From Gaeumannomyces sp. JS-464 (taxonomy: Eukaryota > Ascomycota > Sordariomycetes > Magnaporthales > Magnaporthaceae): a DNA stretch of 64,000 nt. Below, in pieces: positions 47,174-59,384 of this stretch (position 1 is the first letter of the stretch; each line of letters opens with the position of its first letter). The stretch is taken from assembly GCA_002197995.1 (NCBI GenBank), contig NGZR01000001.1, forward strand, positions 620,001-684,000, written 5' to 3'. The translations under genes and the position numbers were made by a program. The notes below the pieces were generated by a model that saw only the letters and a list, made by a program, of their open reading frames with translations, ran no database searches and was not told where the DNA came from.

Positions 47174-47902
47174 TGTCAGGGCTTGCTTGTTGGTGCCAGA
47201 CGACCTGCGGCTTGCTTATGTGCGAGCATCAGATTTTGTTTCCCCTCAGTGTGACTCATCGCATGGGTTCCATCCAACATGTCTCAAGATGACTGACTGC
47301 CCGGATGTGGATATTAGGGACAGGGTTCTTCTCCCGGAGCGGATCCAAAGTGGGAAAGCCCGTCGGGCCCGCTACATTTTTTCTTCGGACGGTCCGCTTT
47401 CGACCCGGGCCCGGCAAGGTCTGGGGACCACGAAGCATCGTCCGCTATATCAGGACATGTCCTCGGCTTCCTCCACCATACCTGAGGCGCTTCAATGCGT
47501 CGTAGAGCCGGCACAGCTGGCGGAAGAGTCTTGGGCGTTGTAAAAACCAACCACCTGGCAGCTGAACGGTGACGCGCAAGTTTTGGCCGCTCACCCACTT
47601 TGCCTGTCATTCCTCGTTGGGCACTTGAACGACGAGTGAACTGTGGAAGACGATGGTATTCTGAAGTACTTTAAATCTCCAAATTTGGCCGTTCTAACTA
47701 AAACGAGGGTATCTTGGGCACCGAAATGCAAGGTGCGTGATGTAAAGGAAATAGGGCGGACGCGCCGCCAGACAAGATGTGTATAAAGGGGCTAGCTGGT
47801 TCTAGCCGACATCGCCGCAGTGGCCGCGACGCAGCGGGTGCGTCTGTAACTCCATATGCCGAACTAGCAGCTGGATTGAGGCTACAGGACACCATAGCGC
47901 AA

Positions 47903-50387
47903 TCACTGCGTGACCCGGACGTTCCCTCCGGCCTTGGACGCGGCCTCCTTCTCGGTTGGTGTGGCGTCGCCCGGCGTGGCCACGACCGGTGTGGGCTCCT
48001 CCGCCTGAATCGCCGCGCGCGAGGGATGGTGCTTCTTGCCCGCGGCGTCAGAAAACATGAACCGGAACGTGCTGGCCAGCGTCTTGCGGCCTTCCCAGAT
48101 GGGGAACAGGCCCACGGCGCCGAGCGAGCCAAAGATCCAGATGATGCCGACCGTGACCCAGCCGGTGAAGAAGGGCTTTGAGAAGACGTAGCCGGAGCCG
48201 TACATGGGCATGGGCCAGAGGACGAGGAAGGCAAGACTGGTTTGGGAGCGGGGAGGTCAGCTGGGCGCGAAACAAAGAAATTGGGAGGTTGGAAGCGGGA
48301 GAAGGGAGGCTGCGATCAAAGGAGAGGACAAAGAAAGGCACCCACGTCAGCACAATCGTCATGGTCTTGGAGATCTTTCCGGCACGGACAAGCTTGCGCT
48401 GCTCTTCTTCAAATTCGTCGGTCGTCTCGACATGGCCTCCAGGAACCGTCTCGATATCAACACCGGCAGCGTCGGCGACGTCGTGGTCGTCGGCCTTGCG
48501 GATTGCCATCATCGATTGCCAGTCGTATCTATCGCGGCCAAAAATGAGGGTGAAGATGGGGACGAGAACCACGGGTGATAGCAGTGCGACGACGTTGCCC
48601 GCAAGCATTGGGTTGTTGGATCCCGTGCACGCGACGTCAAGGGCGCCGCATTCCTTTTGTGCTGTGACCAGCCATGCGATGAGAGCAGCCACGAGACCGA
48701 AGATGGGCGAAAGCGTGGCGGCCCAGCGGTTCTGGCCAGACCAGGTCAGGGCCAAGGTCGCAGGGAGGACTGCGGATGAAATTATTGTGCCCATCATGAC
48801 ATAAAGATAGCCCTGAAGCAAATACTTGTGAGCTCACGTTCAACAAGAAATAGGAGAGAAATGGCGGGCAAGCGACTAACCATGCTGATGCCAGCGTACC
48901 ACAGCCCGACCGAGAAGGTAGCAATAAAGGCCGCATAGCCAACCACAATGCAGTGGCTGATCCAGATCAGCTTCTTGCCGCTGGCGGAAGGATTGAAGTA
49001 TGTTCGGTAGAGGTCGTAGGTGAAGATTGACGAAACGGCAATCAGCTCGGACGACGTAGCCGAAGTGACAGCCATAAAGATGATCAGCAGCGTGGCAACG
49101 GCGCCACCCTTGCCGAGCAGCGCAACGGCGGCGTAGGGCAAGGCCAGCCCGGCCGAAACCTCGGCCTCGGACATGCGGTTCGGGTAGGTGGGGAATCGGG
49201 GGTTGCTCTCGAGCGCAAGAGCGGACAGGCCCATGGTTGTAGCGGTCAGCCAGGGGATGGCAAACCACGAAAGACCACCGATGATGTACCCGGGCAGGGC
49301 GTGGACAGGCGAGGCAGCGATGGCTTTTACGGGTCAGCGCTAGAATAATAAGTTTAGTAACGTTCGTTGCAGGATGGCGCTCACCTTTGTTGTAGTAGCC
49401 GTTGTCCAGGAAGACCGTTCCGAAATTACCGACAATGTTGATAACAAAAAAGATGGCTCCCTCGCGCGACTGCATAGTCAGGTACGAGCCGTCCTTGTTG
49501 CCCTCGACAGGGTGGCGTCCGGCGGCCTCGACCAGGAGGTCGTAGACGGCCGAGGGAGAGCCCAGGAGGTCCGAGCTTGCATAAGCCGAAAGGGCAAAAA
49601 CGATGATGATGACGAGCAGAATAAAGGTGTGGACCCAGTCGGTCAGAATGGTGGCCTTCAGCCCGCCAACCATGGTATAAGCCACAACACCGACAGGGAG
49701 CAGGTAAATGGCGGCGATGGTGTGCATGCCGGTCAGCGCGTTGACCGTGGCCGAGCCGCCCACGATCAACATGAGGGAAACGAGGATATTCGTGACCAGT
49801 CCGAACACCATAAAGGTGATGTGGGCGACGGTGCCGTAACGGGCCTTGATGACCTCGAGGAAGGTGTGGGCATTCGGTGCCCGGCGCTTAAGCTCGATGG
49901 CGAGCGTCGCGAACAGGAGAATCTGCACCGTCGCGCCGCTAGCGTACCAAAACGGCCCGGAAACGCCGTAGCGGCTGGCAGAACGGTTAGCAGGAGCGAA
50001 GAAGCTTGAATGTGGGGAGCGAACTCACTAGCATACGCCCGATGATTGCAACAGTGTGGCGGCCCATGTCCAGGACGACACGACTGCCGACCCGACCAGC
50101 CCTGACTTGACGGTCCTGCCGGCCGTGTTGAACATCTCGGATGTCTGGACTTCGGCGTTGTACCGCTTGAGAATGAATGTCACCAAGATCATGCCTGAAG
50201 CAGGTCAGTCCACGGCATCTGTTCGTAGTCCTCTTCTTGGGCCCGTCTCCGGCTGCATTGGAGGGTGGAGCACCATGGCCAGGTCCAGGGTAGTCAGTCG
50301 GCTGGACTTACCAAGCGCGAAGAGGATACCTAGGCCCAAGACGATGCCATAGCCCGTGCCCTGGTCAAGGGCCGCTGTTCCGGTCAT
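47903..50387 (-). CDS. Urea/H+ (DUR3-type) active transporter
   Basis: A plasma-membrane sodium:solute symporter-family protein that imports urea. Six exons: 50312-50387, 50029-50194, 49385-49974, 48881-49323, 48346-48812 and 47903-48236, together 2076 nt (691 residues), every junction in frame. Hallmarks include [62 protein letters not shown] and [35 protein letters not shown] count about 15 hydrophobic segments. The C-terminal tail is hydrophilic (Ala/Thr/Glu-rich). The last donor is GTGGGT within ACGTGGGT; using it keeps [20 protein letters not shown] intact. Several GATA motifs upstream fit nitrogen control by an AreA/NIT2-type factor. No damage. Confidence 0.95.
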
Positions 50388-50469
50388 GGTGAATGCAGTG
50401 ACAGGCTCGCTGTGCCCTAAGCAGTCAAGGAAAACGGGCCAATGGGTCTGGCGCAGCGGAAGCTGTAGA

Positions 50470-50972
50470 TGATAGACTTTAATTTCTGTGGAACGAGCAA
50501 ACTTTGAAGCGTGGGAAGTTGGACAGCTTATATGCGACGGGGATCTGTCCCTAAGGTGTCATTGCATCTCCGGTCGCCGTTGACCGCCATCTATCTGGGG
50601 CGAGGCAGCGTAGCACTCAGGTACATAATGCGATCAAGCACGAGATAAGGCCAGGGCGCGAATAAGAGAGGGCTTGGGAAGCTTGTGAAGCTTGTCGGGG
50701 CTTGTCCCGGAGCCGGCATATCTCCCCCATGTCGTCCCACCCGCCCACCAGTGCCGTTGGCATGGGCGCTAGCCGTTTGGGCCCTTGGGTTCGGGGGAGA
50801 AACGCGTGGGTGTGGGCGCATGCTGGGAGAGCACATGTGCATGGGGCTGAGGACGCGGGTTCGAGACGGGGCGAGGCCTAGACTCGGGGGCCGCGGGGCG
50901 CTGATAGTGGCGTCTCCGCGATCGCGCGAGCAGTTCAGCAGGGCGGGATAGGGGCTTGGGAGAATAGATAAG
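50470..50972. promoter_or_regulatory. GATA motifs upstream of the urea transporter
   Basis: GATAG at 50471-50475, GATAAG at 50644-50649 and GATAAG at 50967-50972 lie within 600 bp upstream of the transporter start at 50387. HGATAR sites are bound by AreA/NIT2-type GATA activators, which switch on urea uptake when ammonium is scarce. Single GATA sites are common by chance; the grouping before a nitrogen gene is the argument. Confidence 0.4.
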
Positions 50973-51248
50973 AAGGTCAGCATGTGTCAACCCATGTAGG
51001 CAGGGATAGATGCGAAATCGGATTGGAGGATTGGGTGGTATCAGCGAGGGGGCCTCGGAATCGACAAGGCTTGACAGGAGCCGCTGGTGGCACCACTGGC
51101 GCAGCCAGCCAGAGTCCGCCTGAAGCTTGCCGCCTCCAGAACGCCGCTTTGCAGCAGGCGAAGATTCTGACGCTCGGAATTCGGGCATGGCGCCGCCAAA
51201 CGGGATCTTATCGTAATCTGGACGGCCGGCCCATCTGGGCTGGCTCAT
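50769..51248 (-). CDS. Hypothetical protein, weak candidate
   Basis: A frame from the ATG at 51248 (MSQPRWAGRPDYDKIPFGGA) runs to 50769. The first 35 residues look coding; the rest turns Pro/Arg/His-rich and may be read past an unseen splice site. No domain. It would be transcribed divergently from nothing obvious and lies upstream of the urea transporter on the same strand. Unrecognised. Confidence 0.2.
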   Translation of the reverse strand: MSQPRWAGRPDYDKIPFGGAMPEFRASESSPAAKRRSGGGKLQADSGWLRQWCHQRLLSSLVDSEAPSLIPPNPPIRFRIYPCLHGLTHADLLIYSPKPLSRPAELLARSRRRHYQRPAAPESRPRPVSNPRPQPHAHVLSQHAPTPTRFSPEPKGPNG

Positions 51249-51780
51249 GATCCTGTCTGGAGGTTGATGTGATGCGGACAGGCTCAACAAGAGAGCGGAC
51301 CGTCGTCACTGTGGGGGAAGAGTGGGGTCGTTGGCTGCCAGCTTCCCCAGAGTCGATGGATGTGGTTAGATAAGCGCACGGATCACCTGGAGATAGCACC
51401 CAACCTGCGAGGGATTGACGAATGGATATTGCAAATTCCATGCCGATGTCAGTCGGTAAGAAATACCAGGCGTGCGACGGCCACTCCCGCTTGAGTAATG
51501 AGTCGGGATTTGATATTTGATCCACTTTGCAAAGGTCGGGGCATTCCCTGGCAAGCTGCTTTGTGCGGTGGCCAAGGATTTTGCCTGTTTGCGGAAACTT
51601 TTGGCGAATATGGTGTAGAAAACGAACAATGGCCAGCATCATCAAAACAAAAGGAACCCGAATAAGAGCAGCGGGGGTTGTGTGGCACTGGTAAATTGCG
51701 GTGGTGAAAAATGTGCGCAAGGAGGCGGGCAGACCAGGCCCTCTTGCCTTCCAAAAGCTAGCGCAAAAACGTCATCTTCA

Positions 51781-51852
51781 CGATCCCGTTGGGACTCGAA
51801 CCCAAAATCTTTGCCACCGGAAAGCAACGCCTTACCATTAGGCCACAGGACC
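51781..51852 (-). tRNA. tRNA-Arg (CCG)
   Basis: A complete 72-nt cloverleaf without intron. Acceptor GGTCCTG pairs with CGGGATC (two G-T pairs). D-stem GCC/GGC holds the loop TAATGGTAA. The anticodon arm TTGCT-TTCCGGT-GGCAA puts CCG at the anticodon. The T-arm is TTGGG-TTCGAGT-CCCAA and the discriminator base G. Five T follow (51765-51769 on the opposite strand), a polymerase III stop signal. Confidence 0.93.
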
Positions 51853-52477
51853 AGTACCATTCTGACGTGGAACGTCTGCTTAAGTGGAGCTGAACCAGAG
51901 CTTCCACAGCGACCCGCCTTGCGCCCAAGCGCAAGGTAGCCTCCGCTGGATTACATGCTCTTCGAACAGAACTGATTCCATTCCCAAGTCAGCTTTGGCT
52001 ACGTACCTTCCTACCCCATAGAGCGTTGGGTATGGCTGCACCGAACGAACATGGGCCCCAAGACATCCATGCGAACCGATTGTCGGAACTTGGGACCCGA
52101 TGCCTCCCAGCCTCACCATCGCCCCGCTGCTGTTGATCCTTTCTCTACTTTACAGGTAGGTAGCTCTGAGAAAACGGGCAGAGTGGCACAGTGGCCATGA
52201 TGCTGGGCTGGGCTGATTTGCGGCGCGGCTGGATTCCTCGGTCCCTTGCTATTGGCTACCAGTAGCGCATTTGCCCCTCCAGCTGGGCGTTGCTGTGCCC
52301 AGCCAGACAGGCAGACTGCACAGCCTGCCCTCCACTATGGGAATCGGTAGGCGTCTGCGCGTCGCGGACTGGGAGACTCCAGGCTCCCCAGTCCATAAGA
52401 TTCGCCTCTTGCCTGTCGCGATCAGTGCCGAATGAAGACAGCAAGAGGATGCCCGGCCGACTTGACGATCCGTAAGG

Positions 52478-54345
52478 ATGGACCCCCTCTCCATCGCCGC
52501 CTCGGTGGCCGGGCTTCTCGGGGCTGGCGCCAAGATGGTGGCCTTGATGTCGCCAATCGTCAACAATGCCGACGCGCCACCGCTCTGCCGCGCCGTCCTC
52601 ACCGAGCTGTGCGAGGTCACCGCCACCCTGCACCAGGTTGAACACTTCATCGCCGGCCGCTTGCCCGACGGCGGGCCCGTTCCTCCCGACCGGTACGAGC
52701 TCGTCTTGATCGAGCAGCTCGCCGCTGCCCTGACCGGCTGCGTCATGACCAAAGACGACCTCGAGACGCTGGCCGACGATCTCGGCCTGGTCTACAGCGA
52801 GACGGGCATTTCGGGCACCTTCGACCGCGCACGCTGGGTACGCAAAGAAAAGGACATCGCTCGCGTCTTGGCCCGCCTTCAGAACCACAAAAGCTCGCTC
52901 AGCTGCATGCTCAACGTTTTCTCAGCCAGGTCGACAGCCGAGATCAGGGATTCGGTTGAGCAGCTCCGCGCGCTCGTGGAGCAGGCCATGGCCAGCAGCT
53001 CGGCCCTGTCGACAAGACTTGGGCGCCTTGAAGGGATCGGCAGGACGCCAGAGGTCGAGGCCGGTACTGTGCCGGAAGATGGGGGCGAGAGCGCGTATGC
53101 GGCCAGCCTCCACACTCTAGCGCAGCGTCCTTCAGGCAGCAAACTCACATCCGATGCTAGCTCCGTACGGAGTGCTGGCTCGCAGCTTGCGTCCCTGGCT
53201 CTCGGGTGGGAGTCGGCGCTTCAGAGTTCTAGGGTCTACCGCCGGCGGCTTCTTGCGACGTCGGACGGCCATCGGAAACATCTGTTACCACCTCGACGAG
53301 AAGGCGGGCTGCCGCTTCGATTTTCTCTGCCGCCAGCCTTGCCGACATCTCCCATTTATCTCAATACTCGCTGCCAATCCTGATCCAGGAGATCGGTAAC
53401 AATCAGTGGTATATAAAAACCGGGCGCCCGGATACCGGCAGTTTGGCCGATGATCTGGCCGACAGAGCTGCTGTGGCCCCAGAGCTTATCATGCATGTCA
53501 AGACCATGATGGGAAATAGACTTGAAATTCTGGTCAAGCCTGACTTGGGCCGGCAACTCGTCCAGAGGCATCACGAACACGGGGACGTGATCTGTGGCTC
53601 GTTCGTCCGCGTATATACGCACGCCAGCGAGTCTTTCAACATCCGCGCCCTTTTCGACGTTTGCGATTTCAAGCCCGTGAAGCAGTGCGACATCCCCGAC
53701 AGCCTTCACTCACGACTGCACCTGCTCCTCAAGCATCGCGTCACAGTTTTGCCCATTACCAGCGCCGATGACAGTCCTCGGCACCCCGTCGCCACGAGGG
53801 AGCGCCGCATTGTGAGAGCGCCAAAGTCACCCGCTTCGAATCTCGGCGCCTTGGTCAGCACCCGTCCCTCGACAAAACCAGGTGAGCTTCGCAGGCAAAA
53901 ACCGAAAGGGGCAGTTTTAGAGGCGATTTTCTCTTCCTGGCGAACCTCTATATCCATTTCCGCGCCCGAACCTGGCCGTCCATCCGGCAGCGCACTCGGC
54001 CCTAGGTTCATATTCGAACTTGAGGAAGCTACATCAGACTTCAGTCCAGATCGTTGGGCCTCCGAGGGACTGGATTGTATTCTCTGCTCGGTCAAGAGCC
54101 TCAGGCCCTTGAGCCGTCCGTCTCAGGTCGACGATTCCGGGTTTCGCAGCCACGACATCCTGGACAGCATCCAGGAGGAGCAGCCCGTTCCCCACGATTT
54201 CCGGTACCAGCAGCCTGATCTATACAAAGATAACCGGGTCTATAATAACAGTGTTGCGTACTTATTTTTCGCTAATGTTTTGACCCGAAGACACACTGTA
54301 CTCCGCCATCTTGCCCACCATTTTCGTTCCCGGCTCGATCCATGA
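52478..54345 (+). CDS. HeLo-like/STAND N-terminal domain protein, one frame break
   Basis: The start at 52478 (MDPLSIAASVAGLLGAGAKM) is the typical opening of fungal STAND/NLR-type N-terminal (HeLo-like) domains, found before ankyrin, NACHT or kinase parts and linked to heterokaryon incompatibility and cell-death signalling. The helical domain continues through LCEVTATLHQVEHFIAGR and WVRKEKDIARVLARLQNHKS to an EIRDSVEQLRALVEQAM coiled coil. At about 53243-53248 one G appears missing. In the shifted frame the protein continues (RRRAAASIFSAASLADISHL) and joins the downstream frame with GNRLEILVKPDLGRQLVQRH and LFDVCDFKPVKQCDIPD. No NACHT or ankyrin repeats are seen before the end at 54345, so it may be short or the tail may be misread. 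Confidence 0.6.
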
Positions 54346-54898
54346 TTTGGAGTTCTCCGTGTGATATTCGGCTGCAGAAGCCCAATATCATGCGTTTGTG
54401 CGTCAATCAAAGGCCTTGCAGACACAGCAAAGAACTGGCGGCAATACCCGAGAGCCTCAAGATCTTTACTGTTGTCTGGACGGTACCTAAGTTGCTCCTT
54501 TTTCCCTCCGGGAGCCCCTGTCACACATTGACGCCTCAACAAAGGCGCGTTTGTCGATAAACACCAAAGGTCCTGTGAAAACGTCCAAGGGCAAAGACCG
54601 CTTGTCAGATTCTTTGTCGGGCCGCGGTTGTCCCATTGTCTCTGTCCACATAGAGGACCAGGACTCAAAGCCAGACGCTCGCTCATTGTCATCTCCGGCA
54701 TGCTGCGTGTATGAGTGTCACGCGGGAGCCCACGTACGTGTTCGCCTTGGAATCTACAGAACAATTATAACGTTATAACATTACAACATTTACAGCATTC
54801 GCAACATTCACAGCCAACCCATCCTCTCTTCGCTGTGTCCAGTCATCAAACCCATCCCCCAAGAAAATCATCGCAACTCGGCCAGCTACTACACAAGG

Positions 54899-55725
54899 AT
54901 GGACAACACAAAAGGCGCCGAGCTGTTCGCGAGGCTCGACCGGGCGAGGTACAGCGAGCTCCCCGACGTACAATTTTTGCGCTGGGAGCCAGCCGTGCGG
55001 AAAGACTACCACGGCGGCAGGATAGAGCACGACGTCAGGATCCCCACGGCCGAATGCCCCGAGAAGCGGGCGTTCCTCAAGAAGGTTGGCATCGACCCGG
55101 ACGCGTACGGGACCGTCCGCGTGTCCATAAAGCCCCGGCACTCTGCGCTGATGGGCGGCTTCCCCGCCTTTGGCGGCTACTTCAACATCTCGAACGGCTG
55201 GGCCGTCATCGAGCACGTCTACTACGAGAACGACGAGATCTACGGCCTGGACCACCCACGGGGCGAGCGCGTCTTCGCGTCCGAGTGGTTCTTCCAGCTC
55301 TGGCGGGAGCTGGCGCTGCGCCACCTGGGCCACACGGCGGGGAGCCGGGGCGAGCTGCCCGCGCTCCGCACCGTCGTGCTGGCGCAGGTGTCGCACCAGG
55401 TCACCAACCGCATCCTGGCCGCCCTGGGCACGCGGTCCGAGTTCAGGCACGAGGGCTGGCTCACCGCCGACGGCACCGAGTCCAGCAACCCCGCAGGCGA
55501 GGCCGGCAGGCCCACGGCCGCGCTCCTGTTCCGCCACCTGTTCGGGCTCGGCATGGCAGCTTCCTCGTGCGCGCGCTGACGGACCACCACAACGCCTTCC
55601 GCAACGTGAGGCCCGCCGAGGTCGCGTGGCGCTATACCATAGACAAAAGAAGATACGAGGACCCGTTCGTGGGTGGGAGGAGGTTGGATCTCGACGACGC
55701 GTACATGGCTGTGAAGTTTGTGTGA
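54899..55725 (+). CDS. Hypothetical protein, one frame break
   Basis: I do not recognise the family. From the ATG at 54899 (MDNTKGAELFARLDRARYSE) a clean frame runs to a TGA near 55579. Adding one C at 55550-55552 lets it continue as HGSFLVRALTDHHNAFRNVR and end at 55725 with a DLDDAYMAVKFV tail. The repaired protein is about 275 residues: alpha/beta in composition, rich in aromatic residues (GGFPAFGGYFNISNGWAVIE, EWFFQLWRELALRHLGH), cytosolic, with no motif I can assign. There is no intron. The 5' leader has AACATTA-type repeats (54765-54810). Confidence 0.6.
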
Positions 55726-56249
55726 CTACCGGGCTGGCCTGGTTGTCTGGGCAGAGATGGGCATTTTGGCAGGAGAGGCGAGCATGGCGACCCTAGAATT
55801 TCTTTCCGTTGTAGACAAAGACAAAAAAGAGTATCCGCTCTGTACCTATTTGCTATTCGCTGTAAAGTCCCATCCAGGCCAGTCCATGGACATTGTGGAC
55901 GGTTGTGCTTGTCCTTGTATGCCTGCCATTGAATAAGTGAGAAGCAGAAGAGAATTGGCAGTTTCTCTTCAGGGACATTAGCTGCACGCAGCTATTTTGA
56001 CCCTCTTCGCAGGCGCCCTTGCCACCCGTAGTGACTGAGCAACGAAGCTTGCTGCAGCGAATGCCCGCCATGGGAAGAGTATAAAATGCGAGTAGCGGCG
56101 GAGCCCCAAAGCCTCGACATGCTAAAAGCGGACAGACGGACAGACACGGGCATCGACCGTCTCTCCCCATATCAGAAACACCCCCATCACACATGCACTC
56201 AAGAAGGAACCCACACATCCAAAGCCGACGCAGGACGGCGGACAACCCC

Positions 56250-57084
56250 ATGGCCAGCCGAAGCCTCGTCCGCCAGGCCGGGGGCGGCGCCAGGGGCGGG
56301 CGCCCACCCGACGACCCCGGCCAGGGCCGCAGGACGTTCGAGCGGCCCTGGAGCTCCTGCGAGTTCATGGAAGGGCTCAGGTACGAGACGGGAGGGCCGG
56401 GCACGCGGTCCAAGCCCACCGTCTTCGGGGCCGAATCCCAGGGCGCGTCCCGGGCCCCTCGGGGCGCGCCCCAGGTCCGCCACGCCCCGGACGCCCCCAA
56501 CAGCTCGCTGGCCTACGGCGACTTTTTCAAGCCCGACGGCGGCGCCCAGAAGCCGCCCGGCGGAAAGGAGCGCGGGGACGGGGGAAGGCCTGCCCGTGGC
56601 GCAGAGGCCCAGGGTGCACTTTGCGGCAGAGCCGCCGGGGAAGAAGCACCGCGGCAACAAGAGTGACGGCAAGGAGAAGACGGCAAAGAAGGAGAAGGGC
56701 GGGGAGTGTGCCGTCGCCACCCTGAGGTTCTTTGCCGGCGAGACGGATATCCTCGCCGCGAAATGCCCAAACACTACAGACGCCGCTGAGTCGCTCGGGA
56801 TCTTGCCGGCGCTGATCGAACGCCTGTTGCAACGGAGTCAGGCCGACAAGGAGATTGTGCAGAACAGGTCGCGTAGTGGAAGGTATCATGGCTCGATTGC
56901 CATGTTTTTTTCTCCTCTGGATCCCTTCGCCGAGCCACATCTGACCGTGCATGTTCTAGAAGTCACTCTCTGGAGAGTAAGTCGGTCAGCCTCTGACTTC
57001 AAGATGCGTAGACTCGAGGTAATCAACGTGACCCCGGCTGTCTTCGGCCTCGTGAGATGGCCTGGGCCTTCCATTGTTGAATAG
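56250..57084 (+). CDS. Hypothetical basic protein, one frame break
   Basis: From the ATG at 56250 (MASRSLVRQAGGGARGGRPP) a Gly/Pro/Arg-rich, probably disordered frame runs to about 56575. After one frame shift within 56573-56585 it continues as QRPRVHFAAEPPGKKHRGNK, a Lys-rich segment, then a folded-looking C-terminus (LGILPALIERLLQRSQADKE) ending at 57084. RVHF fits the RVxF phosphatase-docking pattern. Unrecognised. The last 60 residues may include an unspliced intron. Confidence 0.35.
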
Positions 57085-57383
57085 GAACATTTCCTGGCGG
57101 TCAGGGCTGCATCAACAAGAGGCTCTCCCCCAGCCCCCTGGGTTGGTCCTGCCCGCGCCCGCCTATACAAATGCGCGTGCGCTGCAGTAAACGAGCACGA
57201 ATAAAGGACAGAAAGACGTTCGCATTGGGGATTCTTTAATGCAACAGTTGCGCCGTTCACTTTCAGCTTTTGGAAACGCACAAACCACGCTTTCAATGAA
57301 CCCTCGCTGACACAGAGACGAGCAGCCGTGGATGGCAGCCAGAGCGGATCCTCCTACGGTTCCAGTTGAGGCTAAATTGGACC

Positions 57384-58779
57384 TCATAGCACCTGGCGCT
57401 TGCACTTGGGCGGCTTCCCCTTAAAGGTCGAGCCGATGTCGCCCCACTTGTTGCTGAAGACGACGGTCGGGTCGGGCTCGACCTTGACGATGTTGGACGG
57501 GGCGCCCTCGGTGTCGCTGCAGGGGGGCGAGTCGAGCCACTTCATGAAGTCGCTCTCGCTCCACCAGATGCTCATGGCCAGCACCATGCCGCGCGCCATG
57601 GCCTGGCCCATGCCTTTGAGCCCGCCCAGCTCGTTGAACCGCCGGCTCTGGCCCGGCGTGGCGTCGCACCACGCCTGCGTCAGCGAGTTGAGGTTCGGGA
57701 ACTCGGGCTTGTTGACGGGCGCCTGCGGGATCTGCACCCCGTCCTGCACGTAGATGCGCCGGATCTCTTTGAGCACGCCGTTGCTGTCGGCGGGGAACTG
57801 CGTCACCACCGTGAAGGGGCGTGTGGTGTCGACGCGGAAGTTCTTGCCGCGCCCGTAATGGTGCGTGTTTCCGTACTGGTATGGTTTATAGGTGCAGCCC
57901 CACTAGAGAGAGAGAGAGGTAGACAAAAGTTCGTTAGATCATAATCCTCGTGGCCTCTGCGGCTCATGTAGCCAAACATAAAAGGTGGCCGTCACTAACC
58001 TTGTCACAGTCACCCTCAAACTCGCACGCCGCGCCCTTGCACTTGCTGAGCCCCGGCGGGCCGCACGTGTGGGGCGCGATGCTCTCGGCGGCGCTGTTGG
58101 CCTCCCAGATGTCGAGCTCGTTGCAGCACGAGCCGCTCCCGTCGAGGTTGCCGACGCCGTTGATGAAGGGCGTCTTGAAGCACTGGGCGTCGCAGTAGCC
58201 CGTTCCCATGAAGGCGCCGCCCTCGTTGAGCGGCTCCGTCTTCTTGCCGCCGTCGGCCTCCATCTCGGACAGGTAGAGGGCGCCGTTCATGCCACAGGGC
58301 AGCTTGGACACGTCCACGTCAAAGGTGAACTCCTGGCCCGTCAGCTTGATCATCTCGTACTTATGCTCGTCCTCGGCCAGCAGGTAGACGCGCGGGCTGA
58401 CGACCGACCTGCCGTCGGGCTGCAGCTGCTTGAGCGTCAGGGCGCCGCCGCTCGTGAAGATGCCGCGCTTGGTGTAGTCCGAGATGCCGTCCATGATGCA
58501 GTTCTTCTGGCACGTCGCCAGGTCCGGGCACGCCGTCGCGTTGGCGGCCTGGCCCCAGTCGCCGCAGTTGCGCGACGGCGCTGCGCGCTGGTACAGGGGG
58601 TGCGCGAGCGAGTCGATGACGACGGCCGAGTTCTGGGACTTGCAGCCGCCGGCTGTCGTGCACTTCCACGTCGTCAGGCGCGGGTGCACCTCCTTGGTCG
58701 GGCCCACGCCCTGCGCGCCGACGAGGGCCGCCGACAGGGCCGCCGCCGCGCCGGCGACGGTGGCGAGAGAGGGAGACAT
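57384..58779 (-). CDS. GH7 cellulase (no CBM)
   Basis: A secreted retaining beta-1,4-glucanase of family GH7, attacking cellulose. Two exons (58000-58779 and 57384-57902) around a 97-nt intron give 432 residues in frame. The N-terminus is a signal peptide (MSPSLATVAGAAAALSAALV) ending near GAQG. The catalytic signature is ELDIWEAN, with nucleophile and acid/base Glu in E-x-D-x-x-E, preceded by GSCCNE. Other GH7 marks are LYLSEMEADGG, GYCDAQC, GCTYKPYQYGNTHHYG and MVLAMSIWWSESDFMKWLDS. About 18 Cys fit the usual disulphide set. There is no linker or CBM1. WWSESDFM in place of the cellobiohydrolase WDDHYANM points towards an endoglucanase or a reducing-end-acting subgroup; I cannot decide from sequence alone. 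Undamaged, with XlnR-type motifs upstream. Confidence 0.93.
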
Positions 58780-59052
58780 GGCGGTTCTGGGAGGGTTGCG
58801 GACGAGGATTCGACAGTGCGGCTGCGCCCAGGCTTGACGGAGAAAGATGGAAGGACAAGCAGACAGCCGTGTCCTACAACGGCGCTGCATCGGGCGTGGC
58901 AGCCATCTTGTCCTTTTTATCAGGGGAGCACTGAGAGACGACGGGGCTTGCGCGACACCCGAGATCGGGCAATCAATGCCAACACAGGCGTCACTGCAGC
59001 GGGCCGCTCGTCTCGGGTAGAAAGAGCTCGCTTGGGATCGGTTCGTCGGGCT

Positions 59053-59384
59053 GGCTAATGCTTGCCTATCTGGCTGTCTGCGGGCTAGGGCCAGCGAGGA
59101 AATGCGGGAGGACAGGCCGCGAGTTCTTGGGGCTTGCGGAGGCATGGCGTGGGCCGGTTCCTGCATGTGGACAGCGGCAGGACGTCCCCTTTTGGCCGCG
59201 GCCTTCTGGGGTATGCTGTTTGCGGAACGGGCTGGCTGGCGGCCCCTGACGACAGACTCGGCTGGAAGATGGTTCCTGAAGGGAAAATGCAGAGCCTTCC
59301 GCCGGGATGACGGGGCTGCTCGCCGCCGCCGACGACAGGAATTGGCCTTGGGCGCCCACCGGCCTCGCTTAGCCCAGCTTGCCA
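59053..59384. promoter_or_regulatory. Three GGCTAR motifs upstream of the GH7 gene
   Basis: GGCTAA at 59053-59058, GGCTAG at 59083-59088 and TTAGCC (reverse GGCTAA) at 59379-59384 lie 270-605 bp upstream of the GH7 start. GGCTAR is the site of XlnR/Xyr1-type activators of cellulase and hemicellulase genes. A CTGGGG hexamer near 59207 fits a CreA repressor site. Motifs are short; grouping before a cellulase is the support. Confidence 0.4.

Noticed and set aside
5041..58779. A carbohydrate-enzyme gene cluster
   Set aside because: GH36, GH18, GH30 and GH7 are 7-23 kb apart with unrelated genes between them; only loose co-occurrence.
57985..59058. 357-codon plus-strand frame
   Set aside because: It is the exact antisense of the GH7 coding region, with Val/Ala/Arg-biased composition and no independent signal.
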